DNA of 64,000 bases from Chloroflexota bacterium (GTDB lineage Bacteria; Chloroflexota; Dehalococcoidia; Lucifugimonadales; JACPCK01). Positions 1-8,694 of the stretch are shown here, in pieces (position 1 is the first letter of the stretch; each line of letters opens with the position of its first letter). A program made the translations under genes and the position numbers. The notes below the pieces were generated by a model, which did no database searches, was not told where the DNA came from, and saw only the letters and a program-made list of their open reading frames with translations. The DNA lies in contig JACPCK010000035.1 of NCBI GenBank assembly GCA_016179845.1, forward strand, positions 64,001 through 128,000, given 5' to 3'.

Positions 1-473
1 GCAGACCAGGTGCTAGGCCAGGAGCCTTTGAACTTGCCGCCCTACCAGTTCCGGACCGTGGCCGTGTGGTGGGGGATATTCCCGACGGCGTCCTTCACCA
101 CATAGCTGGCGGCAGCATGGACCTGGCCGGTGGCCTCCATGCTGCGGAGCACGCCGCCATTGGCATCCTGCCCCTCTTTGCCCTCTGTGACCGGGCTGAT
201 ATTGGGGGTTTATCAACTCCTCTTCACCCCGATACGGGCAGGCCTCAGATCTTCATCTACGACGGCCATCCCGGCGGCGTGGGCATAGCGGAAGGCGGCT
301 TTGGCGTCGTTGAGAAGTTGTGGGACGCGACCCTTTCCCTTGTCTCTCGGTGCCCCTGTCCGCAAGGTTGCCCCGCCTGCGTCCAGTCTCCCAAGTGCGG
401 CAACAACAATGAACCCTTGGACAAGTTAGTGGCCGGGACCATCCTCAGGGGGCTTCTTGGCATGCCTCTTTAG
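1..473 (+). CDS. C-terminal fragment of DEAD/DEAH-box helicase with DUF1998 zinc-binding region, frameshifted
   Basis: Only the last ~155 codons lie in the window. The end carries a cysteine cluster (CPCPQGCPACVQSPKCGN) and an upstream DLAGGLHAAEHA motif, which are characteristic of the C-terminal DUF1998 zinc-binding region of MrfA/YprA-type helicases. No helicase motor motif is present, so the ATPase part must be upstream. The reading frame changes: bases 1-72 read sensibly in frame 1 (ending in VAVWW), while the rest reads in frame 3 (DIPDGV onward). The switch falls in a run of five G at 71-75. Either one base is missing from the assembly or the gene is truly broken. The 3' end overlaps the convergent TatD-like gene by about 29 bases. 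Confidence 0.75.
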   Translation, partial: RPGARPGAFELAALPVPDRGRVVGDIPDGVLHHIAGGSMDLAGGLHAAEHAAIGILPLFALCDRADIGGLSTPLHPDTGRPQIFIYDGHPGGVGIAEGGFGVVEKLWDATLSLVSRCPCPQGCPACVQSPKCGNNNEPLDKLVAGTILRGLLGMPL

Positions 474-1275
474 CAACCGGGCCACCTTTCCCTGCTAGCA
501 GGCTCAGGAGGTTCCCCGTGGTGGCCTGTGCCACATTCTCTAGGGACACGTTCCATAGTTGGGCCAGCTTCTCCGCCACCGCCCTCACGTGGCGGGGCTC
601 GGTCCAGCTCTCCCGCTTTTTCTTGAAGGGCTGTGGGTAGCAGTCGCTCTCCAGCACTACGGTCTCAGGTGACAGCCTTTTGGCCACTTCTTGCAGGTGC
701 AGCAAGCGTAGCAAGGGTTTGGCCAGGGATATATGAAAGCCCAGTTCGATGCATCGGCGGGCTGTAGCCTCGTCCCCCTGGAAGTAGTGCATGGCTCCAC
801 CTACCGTCCATGCCCTCTCCTCCTCCAGAACCCTCAGCACCTCTAGGTCAGCTTCTCTGGAGTGGAAAACGACGGGCAGTCCCAGGTCTTTTGCCAGGCG
901 CACCTGCTCGCGGAAGGCCTGATACTGAATGTCCCGATCAGGGGCGCCCTTCAGGAAGTCCAGCCCCACCTCGCTGACAACCACAACCTTCCGACTGGAG
1001 AGGGCCAGGTCCCGTAGCTCGGTGAGGGTCCTCTGGTCCAGAGGCCTTTGCAGGTCCATGGGGTGTATGCCAACACCAGCAAATACATCCTCATAACCTT
1101 CTGACAGGCGGAGGCAGGCCCGTGAGGAGTCCAAAGTGGTCCCTGCCGCAATGATTAGGCCGACGCCTGCGGAGCGGGCCCTAGATAGCACTGAGAGGAT
1201 TTCCTCCTCCGGATACTGGTCCAGGTGTGTGCGCGCATCGGCCAGGAACGGCTTGGGCAGCAACTTGTCCACCAT
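445..1275 (-). CDS. TatD-family metal-dependent hydrolase (variant metal site)
   Basis: The 276-residue length fits the TatD TIM-barrel hydrolases (metal-dependent DNases or amidohydrolase-like enzymes). Family landmarks appear in order: GVGIHPMD (residues 68-74), SEVGLDF (101-107, metal-bridging Glu102), FHSREAD (His138), AMHYFQG (His163) and LESDCYP (Asp211). The first barrel strand normally carries the metal pair His-x-His (DTHCHLD). Here it reads DARTHLD, so the first His is Arg15 and only His17 remains. That would weaken or change metal binding, so catalytic activity is uncertain. It is convergent with the helicase fragment. Its start lies 26 bases from the divergent SBP gene, so the two may share a control region. 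Confidence 0.85.
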   Translation of the reverse strand: MVDKLLPKPFLADARTHLDQYPEEEILSVLSRARSAGVGLIIAAGTTLDSSRACLRLSEGYEDVFAGVGIHPMDLQRPLDQRTLTELRDLALSSRKVVVVSEVGLDFLKGAPDRDIQYQAFREQVRLAKDLGLPVVFHSREADLEVLRVLEEERAWTVGGAMHYFQGDEATARRCIELGFHISLAKPLLRLLHLQEVAKRLSPETVVLESDCYPQPFKKKRESWTEPRHVRAVAEKLAQLWNVSLENVAQATTGNLLSLLAGKGGPVAKEACQEAP

Positions 1276-1300
1276 AGCTGGCTTATGATAGCTTTTACAT

Positions 1301-3049
1301 GTGGCGAAGTCACTTGCCTCGCAGCACGGGCAGGCCGGTTCTCGTCGGCCTGTTCCAGCACTGGCTGTAGACTCCTCGACTGACGTTGGTGGGCCGCCGG
1401 GGCGCCTTCAGTGGCTCTCTTATGGTTCCTTCTTGCCCCTGATGGTGCTATTGCTCCTGCTGGGGTGCTCGGCGCCCAAAAGCCCAACGCCTGTCCCTCA
1501 AGCCTCGGTAACGCCCAGGCCTACGGCTACATCTGCGGCGACCTTACTGCCTTCTCCAACAGCTCCAAGGGGTGTTCTACGGGTCGCGGTCAGGACGAAG
1601 CCCCCGCACCTAGACGTGCACAGAGAGGTCTCACCCGCTCTGGCAGCCTACGGCCCGGGCCTGGCCTACAGCCGATTGCTCCGCCTTCGATCAGGCCCTG
1701 ATGTTCAGCCCCCCAGCCTGGAGGTCGAGTGCGACCTCTGCCTCTCCTGGGAGCAGACTTCGTCCACTGTCTACCTTTTCACTCTTCGCAGTGGTGTGAA
1801 GTGGCATAATATCCCCCCAGTCAACGGGCGTGAGCTTACGGCGCAGGACGTGGCAGCTAGCTTTGAACGCATGTTGACTCCCGGCCTCGCCACCGCCAAG
1901 CTTCTGCAAAACCTGGCCTCGGTCACGGTAGTGGATACGTACACCCTGAAGGTTGAAGCCAGAAAAGCCGACGCTGATTTCCTCCTTACCCTGGCCGATG
2001 GTCACGCTAAGGTGCTGCCGCAAGAGCTGTTGCGGGACCCGGCCGGTCTTCAGAACGGTCCAGTGATAGGCACTGGGCCTTGGATCTGGGTGGACGACAG
2101 CAAAGTAGATGGAACTGTCCTTCGGTCCAACAGCGCCTACTTCGAGCCTGGTGTGCCGCGTCTGGAGGAGGTGAGGTTCCAGTTCATCCCGGACGAGGCC
2201 ACAGCCTATGCCGCCTTCAGCTCCCGTCTCCTGGACCTTCATCAGGTGCTGCCTAAAGACTGGCAAGGTCTTCTCTCCCGGCATCCCTCCCTCGAAACCC
2301 TGCGGTATCCTCTTGTTGCCACGGGGCTGGAGCTGGCCCTGAAGACCACCTCGGCGCCTTTTGACGACCTGAGGGCAAGAAAGTCCCTCTTACTGTCCCT
2401 GGACCCGTGGTCCCTTAACGCCAGCGTGTGGCAGGATATGGCATATGTAAGTGTGGGGATGCCCGTCGTCAGGGCCGACTGGCTCCTGGGGGAGGCTGAG
2501 CTCAGGTCCTATTTGGCCAGTCCCTCAGAGGCGAGGGCTCTTCTCTCCTACTTTTCACCCTCTTCTCTCTCCTTTGTTCTCACCGTCGCAGACCTGGGGC
2601 CCGAGTATCTGACCTATGCTCGGGGACTGGTAGACCAGATGCGGTCTGTTGGGTTCCGCCCCGAGTTGAAGACGGTAAATCCCCTGGTATATGGTGCTAA
2701 CGTGTGGCAAGGCGGGGAGTACGTTGCCTATTTAGGCCCCATAGCCCCCATGCTGACGCCAAATGACTACCTTCTAGGAGTGGCCCACGGCGGCGGACGC
2801 TGGAACACCCACGGCCTTAAGGAGCCCTCCCTGGACCGCTTGATAGAGGCCCAGGCGGTGGAGACAGATCCTCAGAGGCGAAAAGAGTTGGTGCTAGAGC
2901 TGCAACGGGAGTTCCTGGACAAGGCGGTCCGCTTTCTTCCCACCACCCGAAAGGTGCCTTGGGCCTGGTGGCCCCATGTTAAAGGGTTCTATCCCAACCT
3001 GGCCGCCTTTGAGTCATTCTTCTGGGCAAGAATATACATCGAAAAATAG
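1301..3049 (+). CDS. Family 5 extracellular solute-binding lipoprotein (peptide/nickel/opine ABC type)
   Basis: This is a ~580-residue SBP_bac_5 protein that captures a ligand outside the membrane for an ABC importer. A hydrophobic stretch ends in a lipobox, LLLLGC, with lipidated Cys56. A Thr/Pro/Ala-rich linker follows, then the mature fold beginning RGVLRVAVRTKPPHLDV. An HNIPPVNGRELTAQDVAASF segment matches the conserved 'G(R)xLTAxDV' region of the family. Counting from the GTG start gives an unusually long pre-lipobox tail of 55 residues, so the true start is probably downstream, though no better-placed start codon is evident. No permease or ATPase gene is adjacent, so its transporter partner must be elsewhere. 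The ligand cannot be inferred. Confidence 0.82.
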   Translation: MAKSLASQHGQAGSRRPVPALAVDSSTDVGGPPGRLQWLSYGSFLPLMVLLLLLGCSAPKSPTPVPQASVTPRPTATSAATLLPSPTAPRGVLRVAVRTKPPHLDVHREVSPALAAYGPGLAYSRLLRLRSGPDVQPPSLEVECDLCLSWEQTSSTVYLFTLRSGVKWHNIPPVNGRELTAQDVAASFERMLTPGLATAKLLQNLASVTVVDTYTLKVEARKADADFLLTLADGHAKVLPQELLRDPAGLQNGPVIGTGPWIWVDDSKVDGTVLRSNSAYFEPGVPRLEEVRFQFIPDEATAYAAFSSRLLDLHQVLPKDWQGLLSRHPSLETLRYPLVATGLELALKTTSAPFDDLRARKSLLLSLDPWSLNASVWQDMAYVSVGMPVVRADWLLGEAELRSYLASPSEARALLSYFSPSSLSFVLTVADLGPEYLTYARGLVDQMRSVGFRPELKTVNPLVYGANVWQGGEYVAYLGPIAPMLTPNDYLLGVAHGGGRWNTHGLKEPSLDRLIEAQAVETDPQRRKELVLELQREFLDKAVRFLPTTRKVPWAWWPHVKGFYPNLAAFESFFWARIYIEK

Positions 3050-3072
3050 AGGTGCCGAGAGTCCTTGTCTCT

Positions 3073-3558
3073 TCATCCCCTCTTTTTCCTGTACTCCTGG
3101 AGGCCTTCTTCGAGCGTTGCCCAGGGCAGCAGCGCACACTTTATGCGTAGCGGGTACCGACGGACATCTCCCAGAGCTGTGAGGTCCCCCAGCTTCTCCT
3201 TGTCGTGAGGTCCCAGGGACTCTCCTTCCATCAGGCCCTTGAGCAACCGGTAGAGGAGCAGCGCCTCCTCCAGGCTGCGGCCTTTGATGGCATCCCCCAT
3301 CATGGAGCCGGAGGCCTGGGATATGGTGCAACCCCGGGCCTGGAGCCCTACCTGAGCTATGTTCCCATCAGACACCCTAGCCTGAAGATAGACCTCATCG
3401 CCGCAGAAAGGGTTCAGCCCGTGGGCGCTGAGGTCCGGGTCCTTTATATCTCCTTCGTTGCGGGGATGACGGTAGTGGTCCAGAAGGATGTCCCTATATA
3501 GGGGCTCCAGCCTGTCCAGGCGTAGCCCGTACCGCTTGTCGTCTTGCACCATCGCCAC
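3073..3558 (-). CDS. sufU: SufU-type iron-sulfur cluster assembly protein
   Basis: The 161-residue protein matches the IscU/SufU scaffold family. It has the three conserved cysteines, Cys52 in NPFCGDEV (with Asp54), Cys77 in RGCTISQAS and Cys141 in KCALLPW. The stretch between the second and third cysteines carries the insertion typical of SufU rather than IscU. In Gram-positive-type systems SufU is a zinc-dependent sulfur acceptor for the cysteine desulfurase SufS. No SufS, SufB, SufC or SufD gene is nearby, so it is a lone copy here. It converges with the SBP gene and lies just downstream of the small zinc-finger ORF and gltX on the same strand. Confidence 0.87.
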   Translation of the reverse strand: MAMVQDDKRYGLRLDRLEPLYRDILLDHYRHPRNEGDIKDPDLSAHGLNPFCGDEVYLQARVSDGNIAQVGLQARGCTISQASGSMMGDAIKGRSLEEALLLYRLLKGLMEGESLGPHDKEKLGDLTALGDVRRYPLRIKCALLPWATLEEGLQEYRKKRG

Positions 3559-3567
3559 CCCCTGCCA

Positions 3568-3789
3568 TCACTCTACGAGAATGGGCCCCCCTATGACATC
3601 ATAGGTTGCCCGATAAACTTCGCGCTCCTTCTGGAAGTGGTCGCTCAGGTTTACGGCCACACAGTGATGGGAGCCCGGCCTTCTCGGAAACAGCCTGCTA
3701 CACTCAGGACACAGCCACTGGTTCAGGCTGAGAGGACTGCTTACCTCTCGGCCAACAACAGAGCGGCTTGTCTTATCCTCTCCATACAC
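3568..3789 (-). CDS. Small C2HC zinc-finger-like protein of unknown function
   Basis: This is a candidate 73-residue protein filling the gap between gltX and sufU on the same strand. The centre shows CPECSRLFPRRPGSHHC, a Cys-x2-Cys followed by His-x-Cys, as in small treble-clef or zinc-ribbon proteins. A hydrophilic tail with DHF and a tyrosine follows. The GTG start at 3789 overlaps the gltX 3' end by 49 bases, and a shorter start inside the gap is possible. I do not recognise a named family, although it resembles the short CPxCG...HxC motif of DUF5655-like proteins. The metal-ligand pattern and exact fit between neighbours argue for a real gene, with moderate confidence only. Confidence 0.45.
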   Translation of the reverse strand: MYGEDKTSRSVVGREVSSPLSLNQWLCPECSRLFPRRPGSHHCVAVNLSDHFQKEREVYRATYDVIGGPILVE

Positions 3790-5225
3790 CGCACCTGGCC
3801 CAAAACCTCCATGGTCTCAAAGAGGGGCGGCGCGGCCATCCGGCCCGTTAGCGCTACACGCAGCACCCCGAAGAGCTGTCCCGTTTTCAGGCCCAACTCC
3901 GCGGCCAGTCGCCGCAGGACCTCTTCCAAAGAGGCCCGGTCCCATGACCCAAGCCTGTCGAGCTGCTGCAAGGACATTTCGAGCGCCTTCCGGGCACTCT
4001 GGGTATCCATCTCCTTCTGCACCAGAAGGGACGGCTCATACTCCGGCCGTTTCACAAAGAAAAAATCGCTCAGCTCAGGCCCGTCGCTCAGGGTTCTCAG
4101 GCGGTCCTGGATGAGGGGTACGATACGTTTGAGGTATCCCTGGTCAATTGGCCTGGCCACCTCTCCAGGCAGCCCACCCATCTCAGCGGGGCGCTCCAGG
4201 AAGGGCACCAGCCGTCTTGCAATTTCCTCCGGCGGCAGAGAGCGGATATATACGCCGTTCATCCAGGTTAGCTTTTCCTGGTTGAAGATGGCGCCGGCCT
4301 TGGATATGCGCTCTGTAGAGAAATGGCGAATCAGGTCTTCCCTGGAGATCACCTCCGTCCTGTCGTCCAGGGACCAACCCAGGAGGGCCAGATAGTTGAC
4401 CAGAGCCTCTGGTAGGTAGCCCTTACCCCGGTACTCGATGGCCGAGGTGGCCCCGTGTCGCTTGGACAGCTTGGAGCGGTCCGGCCCTAGGATCATAGGC
4501 AGATGGGCGAACAGGGGAGGCTCAAAGCCAATGGCCTGGTAAAGTTGCAGGTGCCGAGGTGTGCTGGGGAGCCACTCCTCAGCTCGCATTACGTGGCTTA
4601 TGGCCATGTGGTGATCGTCCACCACGTTGGCCAGGTGGTAGGTTGGCCAACCGTCCGATTTCAGTATCACAAAGTCGTCCAGAAGCCGGTTCTCCCAGGA
4701 GACATGGCCCCTGATCAGGTCGTCCACCTCGGTCCTGCCCTGAGGTGGGGTTTTGAAGCGGACCACCGTGCGTATCCCCTTCTGCCGCTGACTCTCGACT
4801 TCGTCTGCTGTGAGGCTCCGGCATTGCCGATCGTAGCCGGGAGGTACCTTGCGCTGGGCCTGCCACTCCCTGAGCTTGGCCAGGCGCTCCTCGGAGCAGA
4901 AGCAATAGTAGGCGGCGCCCTGCTCCACCAGGCTCGAAGCGTAGCGCTGGTACATAGACAGTCGTTGGGATTGAAGGTACGGCCCATAGGGACCATTGAC
5001 GCCGGGCCCTTCGTCCCAGTCCAGGCCCAGCCATTCCAGCGCCTCGAGGATTGCTGCTTGGGCCCCTGGCACCAGGCGGTCCTGGTCTGTGTCCTCTATG
5101 CGTAGAATGAACTTGCCCCCGTGGTGGCGGGCGAAGAGCCAGTTAAACAGGGCCGTACGGATATTGCCCACATGAGGCTCCCCCGTTGGGCTTGGCGCGT
5201 AGCGGACCCTGACTGGTGTAGTCAT
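3741..5225 (-). CDS. gltX: Glutamyl-tRNA synthetase
   Basis: This class I aminoacyl-tRNA synthetase charges tRNA-Glu (or Glu/Gln in organisms using the amidotransferase route). Residues from the chosen ATG read MTTPVRVRYAPSPTGEPHVG, with the HIGH-type motif (here PHVGN) preceded by APSPTG. Further on are LRIEDTDQDR and the KMSKS-type loop KLSKRHG. The ~494-residue length is normal for bacterial GltX. An upstream in-frame ATG at 5246 would add seven residues, but the family N-terminus favours 5225. The gene ends within the start region of the small zinc-finger ORF, suggesting a gltX / small ORF / sufU transcription unit. Confidence 0.96.
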   Translation of the reverse strand: MTTPVRVRYAPSPTGEPHVGNIRTALFNWLFARHHGGKFILRIEDTDQDRLVPGAQAAILEALEWLGLDWDEGPGVNGPYGPYLQSQRLSMYQRYASSLVEQGAAYYCFCSEERLAKLREWQAQRKVPPGYDRQCRSLTADEVESQRQKGIRTVVRFKTPPQGRTEVDDLIRGHVSWENRLLDDFVILKSDGWPTYHLANVVDDHHMAISHVMRAEEWLPSTPRHLQLYQAIGFEPPLFAHLPMILGPDRSKLSKRHGATSAIEYRGKGYLPEALVNYLALLGWSLDDRTEVISREDLIRHFSTERISKAGAIFNQEKLTWMNGVYIRSLPPEEIARRLVPFLERPAEMGGLPGEVARPIDQGYLKRIVPLIQDRLRTLSDGPELSDFFFVKRPEYEPSLLVQKEMDTQSARKALEMSLQQLDRLGSWDRASLEEVLRRLAAELGLKTGQLFGVLRVALTGRMAAPPLFETMEVLGQVRCMERIRQAALLLAER

Positions 5226-5267
5226 ATCCAGAGCGTATTGTAGCATAGGGAGACTACGACAATCGAA

Positions 5268-5290
5268 GAGGGGGTCTTTTGGACCCCCTC
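5268..5290 (-). terminator. Perfect 9-bp hairpin after the VIT/vWA gene
   Basis: GAGGGGGTC at 5268-5276 and GACCCCCTC at 5282-5290 form a perfect 9-bp stem with a 5-base loop. The hairpin lies 36 bases past the stop codon of the VIT/vWA gene and upstream of gltX, both on the reverse strand. The T tract that follows in the reverse direction is short and interrupted, so this is a weak intrinsic terminator or a processing/stability hairpin. Confidence 0.55.
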
Positions 5291-5325
5291 AACCGGTGGC
5301 AGAGAATGGCCTGTCCCTGCCAGTA

Positions 5326-7638
5326 TCAGCCAGTTAAACCCCTGAACCATCGACCTACAGACGCCAGTATGCTCAGGACGCGGCTCCACAAGCTCACAGG
5401 GCCCGGTCCCGCTCGGCTGTCTGCGGAGGGGCCGTCCGACCCCTCCACCGGCAAGGGGGTGTCCTGCATCCCCGGCTCGATCTCTTTGTATGCAGAGGCC
5501 TCCAGTTCAGTCACCTCGTAGGGTGTCCCGTCCAGGACGACGATGACCCTTTCTGCAACAGCCAGATAAGACCTGGCCCAGGGGTACCGCTCGGCCAGCC
5601 TGAAGTACTCCGGGCTGCCGAAAGGCACCTGGATCGTGGGCCTTCCTTCCACATAGGCCGCATCTACCCACACCCTGTCCCTCAGGACGAAGGTCTTGTC
5701 CACGGCGACTCGCACCTGAGGGCCTGTTGGCGCTGTGGGAGCCACTGTGGCGCTAGAGTAGGATGTGATGGTCTGGCTCTGCTCTACCGCGGCACGGCCC
5801 GAGGCTGGCATCGGTACGGGCGTTCCCATCGGCCCTGGTCTGCCCAGGGGGACGGGCCCCGGCTCCGGTACAAAGAAGGACGTATATGGAGTGGCGATCC
5901 CGTACTGTTTGCTGAGTCCTATGACCTCTTCTACCAGCTCCCTATCTTGGCCCTTAAGACGGATCTCCTGAAGCAGGAACCCTATCTTTCGGCTGGCCCA
6001 CAGGCGTGGCAGGGAGGTATCGTCCCGTGCTTCTTCGGGAAAAGCGTTGCCCGCGTACTCGAAGACCCTCTCCCGTCCATCGGCCATACCGCGTAGGGTA
6101 ATGGTCACCCTTTCCTCAGGGCTCCGGTAACGTCCTGCTATCACCAACTGGTTGCCCAGGAAGAGGTCCGGCAGGCGAGGAGGGTAAACGTCCAAGACCT
6201 GCACTTTGCCGTAGTCCAGCCTCAGGTCCGTGAGGACAGGGGCCGCCACCTTACCGTAGAAGCTTGACAGGGCTTCCTCCAGGTTCTCACCAGGCTTCAC
6301 GTACTGCGAGGCACCGCCAAACTCCTGGGCTACGCTATCCAGCAGCATGGTGTTTACATCGAACCCCACGCCAAAGGTAAAGATACGCGTGCCAGGCCTG
6401 CCTTTTGCCTTCGATTCCTTCAGGATTTGGGCCGGGTCCATGACGCCTACTGTGGGCAGGCCGTCGGTGAGGAAGATGATGATAGTGGGACGCTCTCCAG
6501 AGACCATCGCTACGGCTTCCTCCAGGGCCGCCCCGATGTTTGTGCCGCCCTGGGCCTGGAGGGAATCGATAAACTTCAGAGCGTCCTGCCTCTGCGCAGC
6601 CGTGGCCAGCCCCCTCTGGAAAGGCTGGACGAAGGAGCTAAACGCCAGGATATTGAAGCGGTCTTCCTTGCCCAGGTTGCCCAGAATATAGCGGAGGGCG
6701 GCTTTGGCCTCTTCCAGCTTCTGGCCAGTCATGCTGCCCGATACGTCCAGGACTAGGAGCAGGTCTTTGGGTACAATCTGCCCCGGCTCTACCTTTACCT
6801 GCGGGCTTACCAGGAGCAGGTAGTACCCTGGCTCTCCCGGTCGCCGGTAGGTCAGCAGAGTGAGGCCCAGCTCCGATTCCGACACTGAGTAGAAGAGGCG
6901 GAAGTCCCGGTCCAGGGTTACCTTGGAGCCCTCGAAGCTGATGTGGGCCTTGAAGTCATCGGGCCGGGAGATAGACACCGGATGGCTGGGTGAGTAAACA
7001 GCCTTGATAGGTACCCTGGAGGCTATGTTGACACTCACGGCGACTTCGTTGACCACTAGGTGGGCGAAGGCAGGCAGGTTTAGAGGATACGAGTAGCTTG
7101 CCAACCCCCTTTCCGCCTCCAGGAGCTGGGAGTACTTCAGTTGGACCCGCCGTTCACCCTTGGGCGGTATGGGGAAGACGTTGAGCTGAAAGGCATCGTT
7201 GCCTATGTATTCCAGAAGGGCAGGGTCCCGCCTGCTCCTCACGATCTCCTCATACAGCCGGCGGGCCTCCTCTTTGGAGAGGAGTTCGCCCTCCATCACC
7301 TTGCCGTCCACATGCATGACCAGACTGGACACCGAGACACCCTTGGCAAAGGGGAACAGGAAGGTGCCTTCCAGAGGCACATCGGCGGGATTGTAGAAGA
7401 CCTGGTCAACCTGGGTTGTGGCTATATGGTCCTTTATGTCAACGGCAACCCTTATGTATTTGACCTCCACCGGCGGCAAAGGCGTCGGCCTGATGGGGGG
7501 TAAGGGAAACGGAGGGTGAAAGGCGGGCGTGGGGATTCCGGAAGGCGGTTCTGGACCCTGGGCCAACGTGACCCCTGGAGCAAGAAGAATGAACAGCAGC
7601 AACGCTATTTGGCTTCCCAGCAGCATTATCCTTCTCAT
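5326..7638 (-). CDS. Secreted VIT-domain / von Willebrand factor A domain protein
   Basis: The protein has 770 residues. An N-terminal signal peptide (residues 1-26, hydrophobic IALLLFILLAPG, likely cut after TLAQ) is followed by a proline-rich linker. A VIT domain spans about 57-190 and includes the typical LEGTFLFPF and RRLYEEIVRSRRDPALLE segments. The vWA domain has the MIDAS motif DVSGS (298-302) and TDG further on. The arrangement is that of inter-alpha-trypsin-inhibitor heavy-chain-like proteins, which in bacteria are secreted or surface proteins of mostly unknown role that bind partners through a divalent metal. No C-terminal anchor or LPxTG motif is visible. It is divergent from the fumarase operon, with a gap of about 170 bases. 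Confidence 0.88.
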   Translation of the reverse strand: MRRIMLLGSQIALLLFILLAPGVTLAQGPEPPSGIPTPAFHPPFPLPPIRPTPLPPVEVKYIRVAVDIKDHIATTQVDQVFYNPADVPLEGTFLFPFAKGVSVSSLVMHVDGKVMEGELLSKEEARRLYEEIVRSRRDPALLEYIGNDAFQLNVFPIPPKGERRVQLKYSQLLEAERGLASYSYPLNLPAFAHLVVNEVAVSVNIASRVPIKAVYSPSHPVSISRPDDFKAHISFEGSKVTLDRDFRLFYSVSESELGLTLLTYRRPGEPGYYLLLVSPQVKVEPGQIVPKDLLLVLDVSGSMTGQKLEEAKAALRYILGNLGKEDRFNILAFSSFVQPFQRGLATAAQRQDALKFIDSLQAQGGTNIGAALEEAVAMVSGERPTIIIFLTDGLPTVGVMDPAQILKESKAKGRPGTRIFTFGVGFDVNTMLLDSVAQEFGGASQYVKPGENLEEALSSFYGKVAAPVLTDLRLDYGKVQVLDVYPPRLPDLFLGNQLVIAGRYRSPEERVTITLRGMADGRERVFEYAGNAFPEEARDDTSLPRLWASRKIGFLLQEIRLKGQDRELVEEVIGLSKQYGIATPYTSFFVPEPGPVPLGRPGPMGTPVPMPASGRAAVEQSQTITSYSSATVAPTAPTGPQVRVAVDKTFVLRDRVWVDAAYVEGRPTIQVPFGSPEYFRLAERYPWARSYLAVAERVIVVLDGTPYEVTELEASAYKEIEPGMQDTPLPVEGSDGPSADSRAGPGPVSLWSRVLSILASVGRWFRGLTG

Positions 7639-7737
7639 AGCCCGGCCCTCCCAGAGTTCCTGTCTTAAAGACGCACGGATGACGGGAAAAGTTCCAGGGA
7701 CCCTTTTCCTCCTTCGGAGCGTCCCGCGGCTTCAACC

Positions 7738-7765
7738 TTGACATTCCGAGGTGGCGTGGTAAAGT
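7738..7765 (+). promoter_or_regulatory. Candidate sigma70 promoter for the fumarase operon
   Basis: TTGACA (7738-7743) and TAAAGT (7760-7765) are separated by 16 bases, about 46 bases upstream of the fumarase alpha start. The -35 is perfect and the -10 matches four of six positions. It is the only good candidate in the gap between the divergent VIT/vWA gene and this operon. Confidence 0.5.
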
Positions 7766-7811
7766 AGGGAAACAGCTTGTCCCTTGTCCGATTTCGTAGC
7801 ATATTGTACTT

Positions 7812-8669
7812 GTGAGGCAAACTGTGAAAGAGTTACATGTAGACCGCGTTGCAGAGACGGTGTCCCGCCTTTGCCGCGAGGCCAACAACCATCTTCCTCC
7901 TGATGTGCTGCAAGCCCTTGAGCGTGCCCAGGCCAAGGAGGAATCCAAGGCGGGAAAACGGATCATAAGCCTGATCCTAGAGAACGCCAAGGCCGCGGCC
8001 GATGAGGAGGAGCCCCTCTGCCAGGACACCGGCACGACAGTGGTCTTCCTTGAGGTGGGCCAGGATGTCCACGTCGTTGGCGGTGCCCTCAGTGAAGCTA
8101 TAAACGCTGGGGTGCGCCGCGGCTATCAGGAGGGGTTCCTGCGCAAGTCCATCGCTGCCCACCCTTTTACAAAGAGGCTCAACACCAGGGACAACACCCC
8201 CAGTATTATCCATGCGGAGATCGTGCCCGGTGACCAACTGAAGATCGGGGTCCTGACCAAGGGCGGTGGCGCCGAGAACATGAGCCGTATGGCTATGCTC
8301 AAACCTTCTGACGGGCGAGAGGGGATTGTAAATTTCGTCCTGGAGACCGTAAGCCGGGCAGGGGGCAATGCCTGCCCTCCTTCGATCATTGGGTTGGGTA
8401 TAGGCGGGACCTACGACTACGTCGCCTACCTGGCCAAGAAGGCTATCACCCGGCCTCTGGGCCAGCCTAGCCCTGACCCGGACAACGCCACTCTGGAGCG
8501 GGATCTCCTGGAGAAGGTAAACGATCTGGGAATTGGGCCTTTGGGTTTCGGAGGCCGTGTCACGGCCCTTGCGGTCCATGTGGAGTCCTATCCTTGTCAT
8601 ATCGCTAGCTTGCCTGTAGCCGTCAACATTCAATGCCACAGCGCCCGCTACAAAAAAGCCGTTCTGTAG
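7812..8669 (+). CDS. Class I fumarate hydratase, alpha (N-terminal) subunit
   Basis: This is the 285-residue iron-sulfur subunit of the two-subunit class I fumarase / L(+)-tartrate dehydratase family. With its partner it interconverts fumarate and malate in the citric acid cycle. The three cysteines expected to hold the catalytic [4Fe-4S] cluster are visible in LCQDTGT (Cys70), GGNACPPS (about 188) and NIQCHSAR (about 277). Family motifs TKGGGAENMS and IGLGIGGTYD are also present. The start is a GTG at 7812. The beta subunit follows 25 bases later. Related heterodimers act on tartrate or mesaconate, but the neighbouring succinyl-CoA synthetase favours fumarase. Confidence 0.9.
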   Translation: MRQTVKELHVDRVAETVSRLCREANNHLPPDVLQALERAQAKEESKAGKRIISLILENAKAAADEEEPLCQDTGTTVVFLEVGQDVHVVGGALSEAINAGVRRGYQEGFLRKSIAAHPFTKRLNTRDNTPSIIHAEIVPGDQLKIGVLTKGGGAENMSRMAMLKPSDGREGIVNFVLETVSRAGGNACPPSIIGLGIGGTYDYVAYLAKKAITRPLGQPSPDPDNATLERDLLEKVNDLGIGPLGFGGRVTALAVHVESYPCHIASLPVAVNIQCHSARYKKAVL

Positions 8670-8694
8670 CTGGGCGCCGTAAGGAGACAGGGCC

